From: DATKNA01 sp963755755
GTDB taxonomy: Bacteria; Actinomycetota; Actinomycetes; Actinomycetales; Kineosporiaceae
Length of the DNA stretch: 64,000 nt
Direction: 5' to 3'
NCBI GenBank assembly: GCA_963755755.1
Contig: CAVWLJ010000015.1
Coordinates: forward strand, 1-64,000
Shown: positions 9,428 through 21,002 of the stretch, in pieces
Layout of the letters: each line of letters opens with the position of its first letter
How positions within the stretch are numbered: position 1 is the stretch's first letter
Notes under the pieces: generated by a model
The model's input: the letters and a program-made list of their open reading frames with translations, nothing else
Told to the model about the DNA's origin: nothing
The model's database searches: none
Program-made: the position numbers and the translations under genes

Positions 9428-9886
9428 ATGGACGTTCGAGCACGTCGGCCCATGCTGGTGGTGGGCGCGGTGCTCGCCGCGGGCACGGCCTTCCTCGCCG
9501 GCCGCGGAACGGCACCCCACCAGGTGAGCAGCCGGGTATCGGACGCCGGCGGCGCCTACGCGTCGGGCGTGGCCGCCGGTGAGGCGCTCGGCGTCCAGGA
9601 GGGCCGGGCGTTGCAGGAGGGTGCGGCACTGCCGGCCGATGCGCAACGCCCGGTGAAGGACGCCTTCGACGCCGGATACGTCGCCGGCGTCAACGACGTC
9701 TTCAGCGGCTACGACGGCGGCTGGCTGACGGGTGTCCCCTACGTGATCACGCTGGTGCGGGGGGACGGTGCAGTCACCTACCGCATCGCGTCACGAACCG
9801 AGGTCCGGGACGGCGTCCGCTACGCGCTGTGCCCCGGCGGCCACGCCGTCTGCGAGAGCTCCACGCCCGGGTCCGGCTCTCGCTGA
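9428..9886 (+). CDS. Hypothetical membrane-anchored protein
   Basis: The protein is 152 residues from ATG 9428. One N-terminal helix (PMLVVGAVLAAGTAFLAG) precedes a region of regularly spaced glycines (GVAAGEALGVQEGRALQEG), then an outer domain with two cysteines (YALCPGG, AVCES) that could form a disulfide. The glycine-rich segment recalls glycine-zipper proteins. No family was recognised; the protein is likely anchored and faces the outside. Confidence 0.6.
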   Translation: MDVRARRPMLVVGAVLAAGTAFLAGRGTAPHQVSSRVSDAGGAYASGVAAGEALGVQEGRALQEGAALPADAQRPVKDAFDAGYVAGVNDVFSGYDGGWLTGVPYVITLVRGDGAVTYRIASRTEVRDGVRYALCPGGHAVCESSTPGSGSR

Positions 9887-9988
9887 CGGCCGAGCAACGT
9901 CATCACGGCCAGCTCGAACACGGCGAGCGGTCGTGCCGACAGGGCCTCGGCCCGGAGTGCGGAGCTGCGGGAATTCGCACGTGGCACA

Positions 9989-10414
9989 GTGACGGGGGTG
10001 ATGAGCACCGCTCCGGAAGCCAGCGCCCGCGAGGTGATCGAACGGCTGCTCGCCGGTATAGCCGCAGGGGCGACTCCGGCACTGGCCGAGCTGTACGCGG
10101 AGTCGGCCGTCGTGGAACTGCCGTTCGCGCAGCCCGGCGGACTGCGCTTGGTCGGCCGGGAGCAGCTCGCACGACACTTCACCCTTGCCGGCCGTGCACC
10201 GTTCCGCCTGCGCCCGATCAACGTCAAGCTGCACGAGACGACGGATCCGGAGGTGGTCATCGCCGAGTACGACTACGAGGGCGAGATGATCTCGACGGGT
10301 CGCAGGTTCGTCGTCGCCAACGTGCAGATCGTTCGCGTACGCGACGGGTTGATCCTCAGCTCGCGCGACTTCCACGACCACGCCCGGATGAGCGCTGCCG
10401 CCTCCGGCGAGTAG
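9989..10414 (+). CDS. SnoaL/NTF2-like protein
   Basis: The protein has 141 residues from GTG 9989; ATG 10001 is an alternative with a G-rich ribosome binding site directly before it. The cone-shaped alpha+beta barrel of the NTF2/SnoaL superfamily is suggested by REVIERLLAGIAAGATPALA, LYAESAVVELPFA, the REQLARHF helix and the closing strand VQIVRVRDGLILSSRDFHD. Members include cyclases, isomerases and many enzymes of unknown activity. The gene has no operon partner. Confidence 0.7.
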   Translation: MTGVMSTAPEASAREVIERLLAGIAAGATPALAELYAESAVVELPFAQPGGLRLVGREQLARHFTLAGRAPFRLRPINVKLHETTDPEVVIAEYDYEGEMISTGRRFVVANVQIVRVRDGLILSSRDFHDHARMSAAASGE

Positions 10415-10468
10415 TGACCCCACGCGTCCCGCCGCAGGATTCCCTCATGCGGGCGAGGGTTCTCTGCG

Positions 10469-10911
10469 TCAGCCGGCGCTGGTGTCGTCGCGTGCGGCCC
10501 AACCGGTCATCCCGACGATGCGCAGCACGAGCACGGTGGTGAACGGCTGCATCGCGGTACTGCGGGTAGCGACCGGCGAGGCGGGCGGCCAGATCCGCCA
10601 CCCGGCCGGGGTGGTGGGTCGGCCACCCGGCGAAGCTCGGCCCGCACCCACCACAGGCGTGACCAGTCGTCGCGGTCCCAGTGCTCGACCAGCAGGGTCG
10701 CGCGCGGATCGGCCTCGAGGTTCCGCTCCCGTTGCAGGCGCGAGGACGACTTCGGCTTCACGCGGTCGACGGGGACGCCGATGAAGTCGTCCTCGTCGAC
10801 GGCGAAGGCGACGGGCACGGCGTCGACGCCTCGCGCCGCATGCACCGTGCAGAGGATCCCGTGGTCGTGAGCGACCAGCCGGGCCCGGGCCTGCGCGGGA
10901 GCCAGCCTCAT
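10469..10911 (-). CDS. PPOX-class F420-dependent oxidoreductase (frameshifted)
   Basis: From ATG 10911 the protein reads as a split-barrel flavin/deazaflavin protein: RLVAHDHGILCTVHAARGVD, then VPVAFAVDEDDFIGVPVDRVKPK and WDRDDWSRLWWVRAEL. This is the pattern of the F420-dependent subfamily ending in a TGWAA-type tail. The tail is recovered only by shifting frame near 10615 (VADLAARLAGRYPQY) and again near 10555 (QPFTTVLVLRIVGMTGWAAR). Both are +1 shifts, and the total length is two bases over a multiple of three. I take it as an intact gene with sequence errors. Confidence 0.7.
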
Positions 10912-11071
10912 GCCGATCGAACGGCGAAGGTGGACCTGGGTGTTGCGGGCATGGTGCCTCGATGTCGCCGCAGGAGTGCTCTCCGTCCGCGTCATGGTAG
11001 GTGGGCGCAGGACGCCCGACGGCACGTCCCACCAGCCACATCGCATGCCGTGGGCCGGCGCCGGCGGGAGC

Positions 11072-12259
11072 CTAGGGCAGCGGCAAGGGCTCGATCCGGT
11101 AGAGGCGGCCGTCCGGGTGGTGGACCACGAGGCGGACGCCGGGGTCGAGCGTGACGAGCTGCCAGAGGGCAGCCATCTTGGCCGACGGCCCCAGCGGGTT
11201 GACGAGCCCGTCGGGCGTGGCCGCGGGGGTCGCCCGCAGAAAGGCGACGCCGTCCAGGAGGCGAGGGTCCGCGTCGTCCGACAGTTGCGTCGCCACGACC
11301 ACGGATCGCGCGTGCCCGCCCACCCGTCCCATGACCTCGTCGATGGTGTCGTCGGCGAGGGTGACCACGACCGCGCTCCCGTCGACGCCGTTCTCCCCGA
11401 GCAGGCGGGTCCCCGGCTCGCCCGCCAGGAGACCCGGGAGCTTCGCCGCCAGGCGTCGTCGCTCCGTCTCCGCCTTCACGACCTCGCTGTACGTCGCGGG
11501 GCGCTCGGAGCGGTCTTCCGCGGCGGCGGACCCCGTCCCCAGCACGTCCTGCAGCGGGAGGTCGGACACCAGGGTGAGCAGGCGCTGGACAGGTGCCGCG
11601 ACGAGGCGGACCATCCACCACCCGATGACCAGCCCGGCACAGAGCACGGCGAGAAGGCACCAGAGGAGCAGATTGCGCGAGGAGGCGGCCGAGCCGGCGA
11701 TGGAGGCGTTCTCCCCCCGCAGCGATCTCACCGCCAGCGCCTGCGCCTGAGCGAGGTCCGTCTCGTCGTTCTTCCGGAGCTCCCGGGTCTCGCCCAGGGA
11801 GGCCCGAACGGCCGCTGCCCGGTCCTTGGGGAAGGTCGCGAACTCGTCCTGAAGCCGGACCGCCCAGGTCTCGAAGCTGTCGGCGGCCTGCGCCACGGCG
11901 CGCCGCTCCTCCTCGGTGGCGGCGGAACCGGACGCGGCGGCGAAGGCCTTCCGGGCCTGCACCATGCGGGCCTCCGCTTCGCCCAGATAGCGACGGTCCC
12001 CGCTGATCAGGTATCCGCGTTCGTCGTTGGCGACGCCCTTGGCCGCCAGTGCGGCCGCGTCGACCGACGTCGCGAACGGAAGGTTCCGGTCGTTGATCCG
12101 GATCTCCGCGGAGCCCAGCCGGTTCACGAGGACGACCGCCAGCAGGATCGTCAGGGTGAGCAGGGCCAGCAGTGTCCCGAGGGCGAGCAGCACCTTCCGA
12201 CCCAGCGGGATCCGCCCGCCCCAGCCCCGAGGAACCGACAGCGTCAGGTCGCCCACCAC
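11072..12259 (-). CDS. Membrane sensor-like protein with 4HB-MCP/CHASE3 sensing domain, no output domain
   Basis: A 395-residue protein. TM1 lies at about residues 22-48 (VLLALGTLLALLTLTILLAV) and TM2 at about 200-220 (LLLWCLLAVLCAGLVIGWWM). They enclose a helical extracellular region with the four-helix-bundle signature KGVANDERGYLISGDRRYL, as in chemoreceptors and CHASE3 sensors. After TM2 there is a short HAMP-like stretch (RLVAAPVQRLLTLV), but neither a methyl-accepting, kinase, GGDEF nor PP2C domain follows. Instead there is a C-terminal domain of about 150 residues that I do not recognise (VVVTLADDTIDEVMGRVGG). It is unbroken, so the missing output domain is probably real. Confidence 0.7.
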   Translation of the reverse strand: MVGDLTLSVPRGWGGRIPLGRKVLLALGTLLALLTLTILLAVVLVNRLGSAEIRINDRNLPFATSVDAAALAAKGVANDERGYLISGDRRYLGEAEARMVQARKAFAAASGSAATEEERRAVAQAADSFETWAVRLQDEFATFPKDRAAAVRASLGETRELRKNDETDLAQAQALAVRSLRGENASIAGSAASSRNLLLWCLLAVLCAGLVIGWWMVRLVAAPVQRLLTLVSDLPLQDVLGTGSAAAEDRSERPATYSEVVKAETERRRLAAKLPGLLAGEPGTRLLGENGVDGSAVVVTLADDTIDEVMGRVGGHARSVVVATQLSDDADPRLLDGVAFLRATPAATPDGLVNPLGPSAKMAALWQLVTLDPGVRLVVHHPDGRLYRIEPLPLP

Positions 12260-12493
12260 CCGTGAACCCCTCCCGGTGCGCGCACTCCACTGATCGGGGG
12301 CAGCCGCTGCACCCGATCCTGGAGGCTAGCGCCGACCCGCTCGGCACAGGCGGAATCAGGAGGATGATCCGCCGACCGGAGTCCGGACGACGTGGGAGCG
12401 GTGGTGGGCACGAGGCGGGAACGAGGGCGCGAATCGGCGCAACTCGGGTACGCGTCCGGCTCCTGCCCCGGCGACTGTGGGACGATCCTCGAC

Positions 12494-12943
12494 GTGACCA
12501 GCACGTCGGCGGAGGCGCAGCACCTGCGCGACCTGGCGCTGCTGCGCCGGGTGCGGGACCGCATCGACCGTGAGCACGCGCAGCCTCTGGACGTCGAGGC
12601 GCTGGCCCGCGGTGTGAACATGTCCGCCGGGCACCTGAGCCGCGAGTTCCGGCGCGCGTACGGAGAATCGCCGTACAGCTACCTCATGACCCGCCGGATC
12701 GAGCGGGCGATGGCACTGCTCCGCCGCGGCGACCTCAGCGTGACCGAGGTCTGCTTTCTGGTCGGCTGCTCGTCGCTCGGCACGTTCAGCACCCGCTTCG
12801 CCGAGCTCGTCGGAATGTCGCCCAGCGTCTACCGCCGCGAGGCCGCGGCCGGGAGTGCGGAGCTGCCGGCGTGCGTGTCGAAGCAGGTGACCAGACCGGT
12901 CAGGAATCGAGAAGCACGCATCCCGGAGGCACACCTAGCGTGA
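12494..12943 (+). CDS. AraC-family transcriptional regulator
   Basis: The protein is 149 residues from GTG 12494. It consists almost entirely of the AraC double helix-turn-helix: RDRIDREHAQPLDVEALA with NMSAGHLSREFRRAYGESPY as the first HTH, and LSVTEVCFLVGCSSLGTFST with FAELVGMSPSVYRREA as the second. There is no sensory N-terminal domain. Its stop overlaps the GTG start of the following VOC protein. AraC-VOC pairs of this type are common in actinobacteria, and the regulator probably controls its partner gene. The ligand is unknown. Confidence 0.85.
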   Translation: MTSTSAEAQHLRDLALLRRVRDRIDREHAQPLDVEALARGVNMSAGHLSREFRRAYGESPYSYLMTRRIERAMALLRRGDLSVTEVCFLVGCSSLGTFSTRFAELVGMSPSVYRREAAAGSAELPACVSKQVTRPVRNREARIPEAHLA

Positions 12944-13359
12944 CGGGCATGGACATCACCATCAACGCCAGCTTCCTCCCTCACACCGACCCCGAGGCGT
13001 CCCTGACCTTCTACCGCGACGCCCTGGGCTTCGAGGTCCGCAACGACGTCGGGCGCGGAACCATGCGCTGGATCACCATCGGCCCGCCCGCGCAGCCCGG
13101 GACGTCCATCGTGCTCACGCCGCCGGCCGTCGACCCCGGCATCACCGACGACGAGCGCCGCGTCATCACCGAGATGATCGCCAAGGGCACGTACGCGATC
13201 ATCCTGCTCTCCACCCCCGACCTCGACGCGGCCTTCGACAAGATCCAGGCCACGGGCGCCGAGGTCGTCCAGGAGCCGACCGACCAGCCCTACGGCGTCC
13301 GCGACTGCGCCTTCCGCGACCCCGCGGGCAACCTCGTCCGGATCAACGAGCACCGCTGA
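12940..13359 (+). CDS. VOC-family protein, coupled to the AraC regulator
   Basis: The protein is 139 residues. GTG 12940 overlaps the preceding stop (GTGA) and lies 11 bases from a GGAGG; ATG 12949 is possible. It is a single VOC domain: ASFLPHTDPEASLTFYRDAL, LGFEVRNDVG, and a C-terminal VRDCAFRDPAGNLVRINEH strand typical of the glyoxalase/bleomycin-resistance superfamily. Tight coupling to an AraC regulator suggests an inducible role, perhaps against a toxic small molecule, but this is inference from neighbourhood. Confidence 0.85.
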   Translation: MTGMDITINASFLPHTDPEASLTFYRDALGFEVRNDVGRGTMRWITIGPPAQPGTSIVLTPPAVDPGITDDERRVITEMIAKGTYAIILLSTPDLDAAFDKIQATGAEVVQEPTDQPYGVRDCAFRDPAGNLVRINEHR

Positions 13360-13372
13360 GGCCGCTGCGGCC

Positions 13373-13837
13373 ATGGCAGGACCGATGCAGGCCCAGCCCC
13401 GCTCCGGCGCGGAGCGCCGCCGGGACACCGAGCACCGGCTCGCGCAGGACGTCGACGTCTGGGTGGCCAGCGCGTCGCCGGACGGCGTCCCCTACCTGGT
13501 GCCGCTGTCCTTCGACTGGGACGGTGCGGCGCTGCTGCTGGCCACCCCGGCGGACGGCCCGACCGGCAGGAACCTGGCCGCGACGGGCACGGCTCGGCTG
13601 GGGCTGGGCGGCACCCGCGACGTGACCATGATCGAGGGGAAGGTCGAGGTGCTCGAGCTGGACGCGCTGCCCCGGGAGCAGGGGGATCGGTTCGCCGCCC
13701 GCACCGGCTTCGACCCTCGAACCCTGACCACGCCCTACCGCTGGTTCCGCGTCACCCCTCGGCGCATGCAGGCGTGGCGTGAGGTCGACGAACTGCCCGA
13801 TCGGGAGCTCATGCGCGATGGCCGCTGGGTGGTCTGA
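13373..13837 (+). CDS. Pyridoxamine 5'-phosphate oxidase-like split-barrel protein
   Basis: The protein is 154 residues from ATG 13373, only 13 bases after the VOC gene, so it probably belongs to the same operon. DVDVWVASASPDGVPYLVPL followed by SFDWDGAALLLATP and NLAATGTARLGLGGTRDV is the flavin-binding split-barrel pattern. The end (RWFRVTPRRMQAWREVDE) matches family members that act on small molecules with FMN or F420. The gene is intact; substrate and cofactor are not determined. Confidence 0.8.
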   Translation: MAGPMQAQPRSGAERRRDTEHRLAQDVDVWVASASPDGVPYLVPLSFDWDGAALLLATPADGPTGRNLAATGTARLGLGGTRDVTMIEGKVEVLELDALPREQGDRFAARTGFDPRTLTTPYRWFRVTPRRMQAWREVDELPDRELMRDGRWVV

Positions 13838-13907
13838 ACGCGCAGTCGGAGCAGGCCGGGACCCGACGGGCGGCCGCGCGCCGGCCGCATCCACGGACGG
13901 AGAGACG

Positions 13908-16298
<2,391 letters not shown>

Positions 16299-16324
16299 CC
16301 CGGGCGGTTCGAGAGGAGCCGGGC

Positions 16325-17540
16325 TCAGGCCGTCCGCAGCCAGGCGCGCGCGGCAGCCGTCAGTGCCGCGACGCCGACCTGCAGCGTCGGCTCCGGCACG
16401 GGCGCGAACAGCGGCGAGTGGTTGGACGGCAGGCCGGCCACGATCCGGGCGACGTCCGGGAGGCCGGACGCTCCGGCGAACAGCGCCGGGTCGGCGCCGC
16501 CGAGCAGCCAGAAGACGATCGGCGCACCCGCCCCGGCGGCGAGGACGCCCACGTCCTCGCTGCCGGTCGTCGGCCCCGGATCGGCCACCCGGGCGGCTCC
16601 GACCACGCCGGCGAGCGCCGGGACGGGTCCGCTCGACCGCGTCGGCGTCGTTGACGACGGCGGGCGACGACTCCATCTGCTCGATCAGCGGTTCGCGAAC
16701 CGCGCCGGAGGCCTGCGCCTCCGCCCGCACGATCCGTTCGATCGCCGCCAGCACCTTCTCGCGGACCAGGGTGTCGTAGGTGCGCACGGAGAGCTGCAGC
16801 TCGGCCTCGTCCGGGATGATGTTGTTCTTCGTCCCGGCGCGCAGGGCCCCGACGGTGACGACGGCCGTCTCGGCGGCCGGCACCTCGCGGGAGACGATGC
16901 CCTGCAGGCGCAGCACGGTCGCCGCGGCCATCACGACCGGGTCGATGGTCGTCTCCGGCCGGGAGCCGTGACCGCCGGAGCCGTACAGGGTGATCCGTAG
17001 CGCGTCCGCCGCCGCGAACGCCGGTCCCGCTCGCAGCCCGATCGCGCCGGCCGGGAGCGGCGCGACGTGCTGGCCGAGGACGACGTCGGGCCGGGGGACC
17101 CGGTCGAACAGTCCCTCGGCGACCATGGTGGCCGCGCCGGTGACCAGCTCCTCCGCGGGCTGGAACACGGCGACGACCGTGCCCGACCACGCGGCACGGG
17201 TCGCGGCCAGCTCGGCGGCCGCGCCGAGCAGGCAGGTGACGTGGACGTCGTGGCCGCAGGCGTGGGCGACGCCGTCGATCCGGCTCGCGTACGGCAGCCC
17301 GGTCGTCTCCTGCACCGGGAGGGCGTCCATGTCGGCCCGCAACAGCACCGTGGGCCCGTCCCCGTTGCGCAGCACGCCGACGACGCCGGTCGTGGCGATC
17401 CCGGTCAGCACCTCGTAGCCGAGGTCCGCCAGCCACTGCGCCACCACCCCGGCGGTGTGGTGCTCCTGGAAGGAGAGCTCGGGATGGCTGTGCAGGTCCT
17501 CGTAGACCGCACGAAGCCGGTCCATCTCCTCCGTGTCCAT
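16325..17540 (-). CDS. M20-family amidohydrolase/carboxypeptidase (frameshifted)
   Basis: Start is ATG 17540. The protein has the M20D amidohydrolase pattern: DLHSHPELSFQEHHTAG, LLRADMDALPVQE, HACGHDVH, VAVFQPAEE, GQHVAPLPAGAIG and a dimerisation domain opening with GSGGHGSRP. These hold the usual two-metal site residues (His/Asp/Glu). Such enzymes cleave N-acyl amino acids, e.g. hippurate or indole-3-acetyl conjugates. A +1 shift near 16620 separates the first 300 residues from the C-terminal end (ADPGPTTGSEDVGVLAAGAG to the stop at 16325). The length is one base over a multiple of three. Confidence 0.8.
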
Positions 17541-17646
17541 GGTCGATCAGCCTAGGCCGGACGGGATTCCGGCCAGCGGTCGACCGGCGGGCCCGGGCGG
17601 TCGCTCTCGCATGGGCGTCGACGCCGTCCGACGGCAGGATGCGCCC

Positions 17647-18223
17647 ATGAGCGACGAGGCGACCCGGCTGTGGATCGTGCGGCACGGTTCGACGACGTGG
17701 AGCGCGAGCGGGCAGCACACGGGCAAGACCGACCTGCCGCTGACGCCGGAGGGCGAGCGGGTCGCCGCGGCGCTGCGCCCCCGCCTGGCCGGAGGTGTCC
17801 TTCGGTCTCGTCCTCACCAGCCCGCTGGAGCGGGCGCGCCGCACCGCCGAGCTCGCCGGCTTCGGTCATGCGGAGCCCGAGCCGCGCGCCGTGGAGTGGG
17901 ACTACGGCGCGTACGAGGGCCTGACCCGGGACCAGATCCGCGAGCGGGTGCCCGGCTGGACGGCGTGGAGCCACCCGGCGATGCCCGAGGGGGAGCGGCT
18001 CGACGAGGTGGCGGTCCGCGCGCTCGCCGTCGTCCAGCGGGTGCGCGGCTCCGGCGTCCGGGACGTGCTCCTGTTCTCGCACGGCCACTTCCTCAGGGTG
18101 CTCGCGACGACGTGGGTGGGAGCTCCGCCGACGCTCGGCGAGCACCTCGCGCTGGACCCGGCCACGATCTCCGAGCTCGGGTGGGACCGCGAGGCCCCGG
18201 TCGTCGACCGCTGGAACAGCTGA
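17647..18223 (+). CDS. Histidine phosphatase (phosphoglycerate-mutase-like), frameshifted
   Basis: Start is ATG 17647. The phosphatase motif RHGSTTW follows LWIV at the N-terminus; the second catalytic His is in LLFSHGHFLRVL. GKTDLPLTPEGE, LTSPLERARRTAEL and VEWDYGAYEGL are other conserved blocks of the branch-1 histidine phosphatases. One extra base near 17795 breaks the frame (RLAEVSFGLVLTSP when repaired). It probably dephosphorylates a small metabolite; substrate unknown. It is divergent from the amidohydrolase. Confidence 0.8.
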
Positions 18224-18271
18224 CCGCCCCGACCCCCGCTTGAGCGGCGGCTCGCATCCATGGTTCGATCG

Positions 18272-18291
18272 GATCACCGCTCTGGGTGATC
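18272..18291. promoter_or_regulatory. Inverted repeat upstream of methyltransferase
   Basis: GATCACC (18272-18278) and GGTGATC (18285-18291) form a perfect seven-base inverted repeat with a six-base spacer, 55 bases upstream of the methyltransferase start and 48 bases after the phosphatase stop. It could be an operator or a weak terminator; no evidence decides. Confidence 0.35.
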
Positions 18292-18346
18292 GCACGAATG
18301 CTCGCTGGTACGGTGCCGCCAGGGCCGAACGGAGGATGTGGGGGGC

Positions 18347-19181
18347 ATGAGCTGGCGGAGGTTCCTTCTGATCCCGCGCCTGGCCACCGCGGGTCTTCGC
18401 TCCCACGGCGGCGCCGACGAGGCGTGGGAGGCCTACTGGCGCGACGTCTCCACGACCGGCGCCGAGGGCGACGTGCTCTGGGACGGCGCCGGGGACGCCG
18501 AGCTGGCCTGGTGGCGGGGCGCCGCGGGCCGGTACCTCGACCCGGGTCTACCGGTCGTGGACGTCGGGCTGCGGCAACGGTCGCCTCACCCGGCTGCTGG
18601 CCGGGGACTTCCCGGCCGTCCTCGGCGTCGACCTCTCCGCGGCCGCCGTCGAGCGCGCACGGCAGGAGTCCGAGGGCGTCGCGCGGGTGGCGTTCCGGAC
18701 CCTCGACGTCACCGCCGACGGTGCCGGCGAGGCCCTCGCCGCCGAGCTCGGCCCCTCCAACGTGGTGGTCCGCGGCGTCTTCCACGTCCTCACCGAGGAG
18801 CAGCGCGAGCGCGCAGCGTCGGCGCTCGCCACGATCCTCGGCGGTCGCGGCACCCTGCTGCTGCTCGAGACGAACTGGCAGGGCGACCTGCTGGGGTACC
18901 TCGAACACCTCGGCGGGCGGAACGGCCGGCTGCCGCCGGCGCTCGGGCGGCTCATCGACTACCACCTGCCTCGACCGCAGGCGTTCGGCCCGGCCGAGCT
19001 CGCCGCGACCTTCCCCCCGTCGGCATGGCGCTCGGTCGAGTCCGGTCCCGTCGAGATCGCACCGGTGCGCCGCCTCGGCCGTGCCTCGGGCCGCACCATC
19101 CCCGGATTCTCCGCCGTGCTCCGCACGGCCGGGACCGTCGACCCGGGTCGGGCCGTCCCCGACACGACCGAGCGATCATGA
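18347..19181 (+). CDS. Class I SAM-dependent methyltransferase (frameshifted)
   Basis: Start is ATG 18347 with G-rich sequence and GGAGG (18331-18335) upstream; GTG 18338 is an alternative. The first 70 residues (AWEAYWRDVSTTGAEGDVLW) lead into motif I only after removal of one extra G near 18565: VVDVGCGNGRLTRLLAG, followed by VLGVDLSAAAVERARQE. The remainder (VVRGVFHVLTEEQRERAASA, LLLLETNWQGDLLGYLEHLG) is typical for small-molecule methyltransferases. Substrate unknown. It lies 111 bases upstream of a second methyltransferase. Confidence 0.75.
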
Positions 19182-19291
19182 CGTGGCGCGGCCTTGCCGG
19201 GCACGATCACGACCTGGTTAGGCTGTCACCCGAACGGAGCATCGCCGACCGACCTCGACCGGGCCACCCGCCCGGCGGAAGGAGGGATGGC

Positions 19292-20120
19292 GTGACCCAG
19301 AACCGCGATCTGGGTCCCGCCGCCGAGATCACACGGGACGAGTTGGACACGGGGATCCCGCAATCGGCCCGCGTCTACGACTTCCTTCTGGGCGGTAAGG
19401 ACAACTACGAGGCCGACCGCGCGGTGGGCGCCGCGCTGATCCAGCAGGCTCCGGCGCTACCCGTCATGGTGCGCGCCCAGCGCCAGCTCCTCGCGAGGAT
19501 GGTCGAGTACCTCGTCGTCGAGGCCGGCATCCGGCAGTTCCTCGACATCGGCACGGGCATCCCGACCGCCGACAACGTCCACGAGGTCGCGCAGGGCATC
19601 GCCCCCGAGACCCGGGTCGTGTACGTCGACAACGATCCGATCGTGCTCGCCCACGCCCGCGCCCTGATGCGGAGCACCGCCGACGGCCGGACCGCGTTCA
19701 TCCAGGCCGACGTCCGCGAGCCGGAGGCCATCCTCGAGGACGCCACGCTCGCCGGCGTCCTGGACCGGCGGCAGCCGATCGCCCTGCTGCTCATCGGGAT
19801 CGTCCATCACCTGCGCGACGACGACCGCCCGTACGACGTCGTCCGCCGGCTGGTGGACTGGCTGCCCTCGGGGAGCTACCTCGGCGTCGTCACGCCGTCC
19901 GCGGACTTCGATCCCGAGCTCATGCGCTCGATCGCCGCGACCGCGGAACGGTCCGGCATCCCGTACGTGCCGCGCAGCAAGGAGGAGACCGAGCGGTTCT
20001 TCGACGGCCTGGAGTTCGTCGACCCCGCGCGTCGTCCCGATCCTCGCCTGGCGCGCGCAGCGCAAGCCGAGGGACCCGAACGCCGTCCACGGCTGGGCAG
20101 GCCTCGCCCGCAAGGCCTAG
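19292..20120 (+). CDS. DUF574-type SAM-dependent methyltransferase (frameshifted at the end)
   Basis: Start is GTG 19292, preceded by GGAGGG. The N-terminus IPQSARVYDFLLGGKDNYEAD is diagnostic of the DUF574/Methyltransf_19 family, which is expanded in actinomycetes. The SAM site is FLDIGTGIPTADNVHEVAQ and VVYVDNDPIVLAHARALM. One extra base near 20030 hides the true end (VVPILAWRAQRKPRDPNAVH, stop at 20118-20120). The family role is largely unknown; it is often found near regulators and natural-product genes. Confidence 0.85.
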
Positions 20121-20150
20121 CAAGCCTGGCGGGCCAGGGCCAGGGCCGGG

Positions 20151-20901
20151 TCAGCCGGCGTCGCCCTCGCGCGCCCGGACGAGCGTCTCGACGCCGTCGA
20201 GCAGCCGTTCGAGGCCGAAGCCGAACTCCAGGTCGAACTCGTCGTCGTCCTCGAACGCGCCCGACTCGAGCACCTCGTGGACGGCCGGGTAGCGCTCAGG
20301 GTCGGTGACCTTCCGCAGGATCGCGCCGTAATCGGCCATGATCGAGCGCATCGACTCGTCCGTCTGGGCGGCGGCGACGAGGCCCGCCATGAGGGTGGCC
20401 TCGTTGCGGACGTAGCCGCTGACCAGCAGGATCACCGAGAGCTTCTCCTGGCCGCTGAGGCCGGTGCCGGTCAGCGTCGCAAGGCCGTCCTCCATCCAGC
20501 CGACGCTGTTCGGCGTCGCCGGCGGGGCGGTGATCGGGATCGCCAGCATCCAGGGGTGGGCGTGGAGGCGTTCGCGCTGCGTCCGCGCCCACCGCGTCAG
20601 GCCCTGTCGCCATGTCTCGCCCGGCGGCCGCCCGGCCGGGGCCGGCCCCCAGCCGGCGTCGACCATGAGCAGCAGCAGCTCGTCCTTGGACGCGACGTAG
20701 CGGTACAGGCCCATCGTCGAGACGCCGAGGCGCTGGGCGACCCGGCTCATGGACACGCCCTTCATGCCCTCGCCGACGGCGATGTCGACCGCCGCCTCGA
20801 CGATCCGCTCGAGGGTGAGGTTGGGCCTCGGGCCCTTGCCCGCCGGATCGGCCAGCCCCCAGGCGCGCACGCACCACCCCGGGGATCTCCGCGTCCGGCA
20901 C
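20151..20901 (-). CDS. TetR-family repressor with TetR_C_1-like ligand domain
   Basis: The DNA-binding domain is LERIVEAAVDIAVGEGMKGV with SMSRVAQRLGVSTMGLYRYV, the classic TetR helix-turn-helix. The C-terminal part is the all-helical ligand domain found in regulators of drug exporters. The likely start is GTG 20901, after GGAGGTGAG; from there DAEIPGVVRA joins AWGLADPAGKGPRPNL by removing one extra base near 20875. It is transcribed away from the ABC exporter genes, with three overlapping palindromes between them, and so probably represses both itself and the exporter. Confidence 0.85.
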
Positions 20902-20948
20902 GCCCTCACCTCCCCGTTCTGGTCCGTCGCTTGACCGCCATCCTAGTT

Positions 20949-20988
20949 CTGCGTATAGCCTACGCGATAACGCGTACGACATACGCAG
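20949..20988. promoter_or_regulatory. Tandem TetR operators between the repressor and the ABC exporter
   Basis: Two 15-base palindromes of the form GCGTA-N5-TACGC occur at 20951-20965 (GCGTATAGCCTACGC) and 20972-20986 (GCGTACGACATACGC), 21 bases centre to centre, i.e. two DNA turns. Their inner arms form a third palindrome, TACGCGATAACGCGTA (20961-20976), and an outer arm pair CTGCGTAT/ATACGCAG extends the symmetry. The block lies immediately before the exporter ribosome binding site (20991-20998). Binding by the adjacent TetR protein is inferred. Confidence 0.75.
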
Positions 20989-21002
20989 AGAGGAGGGGCG
21001 CC

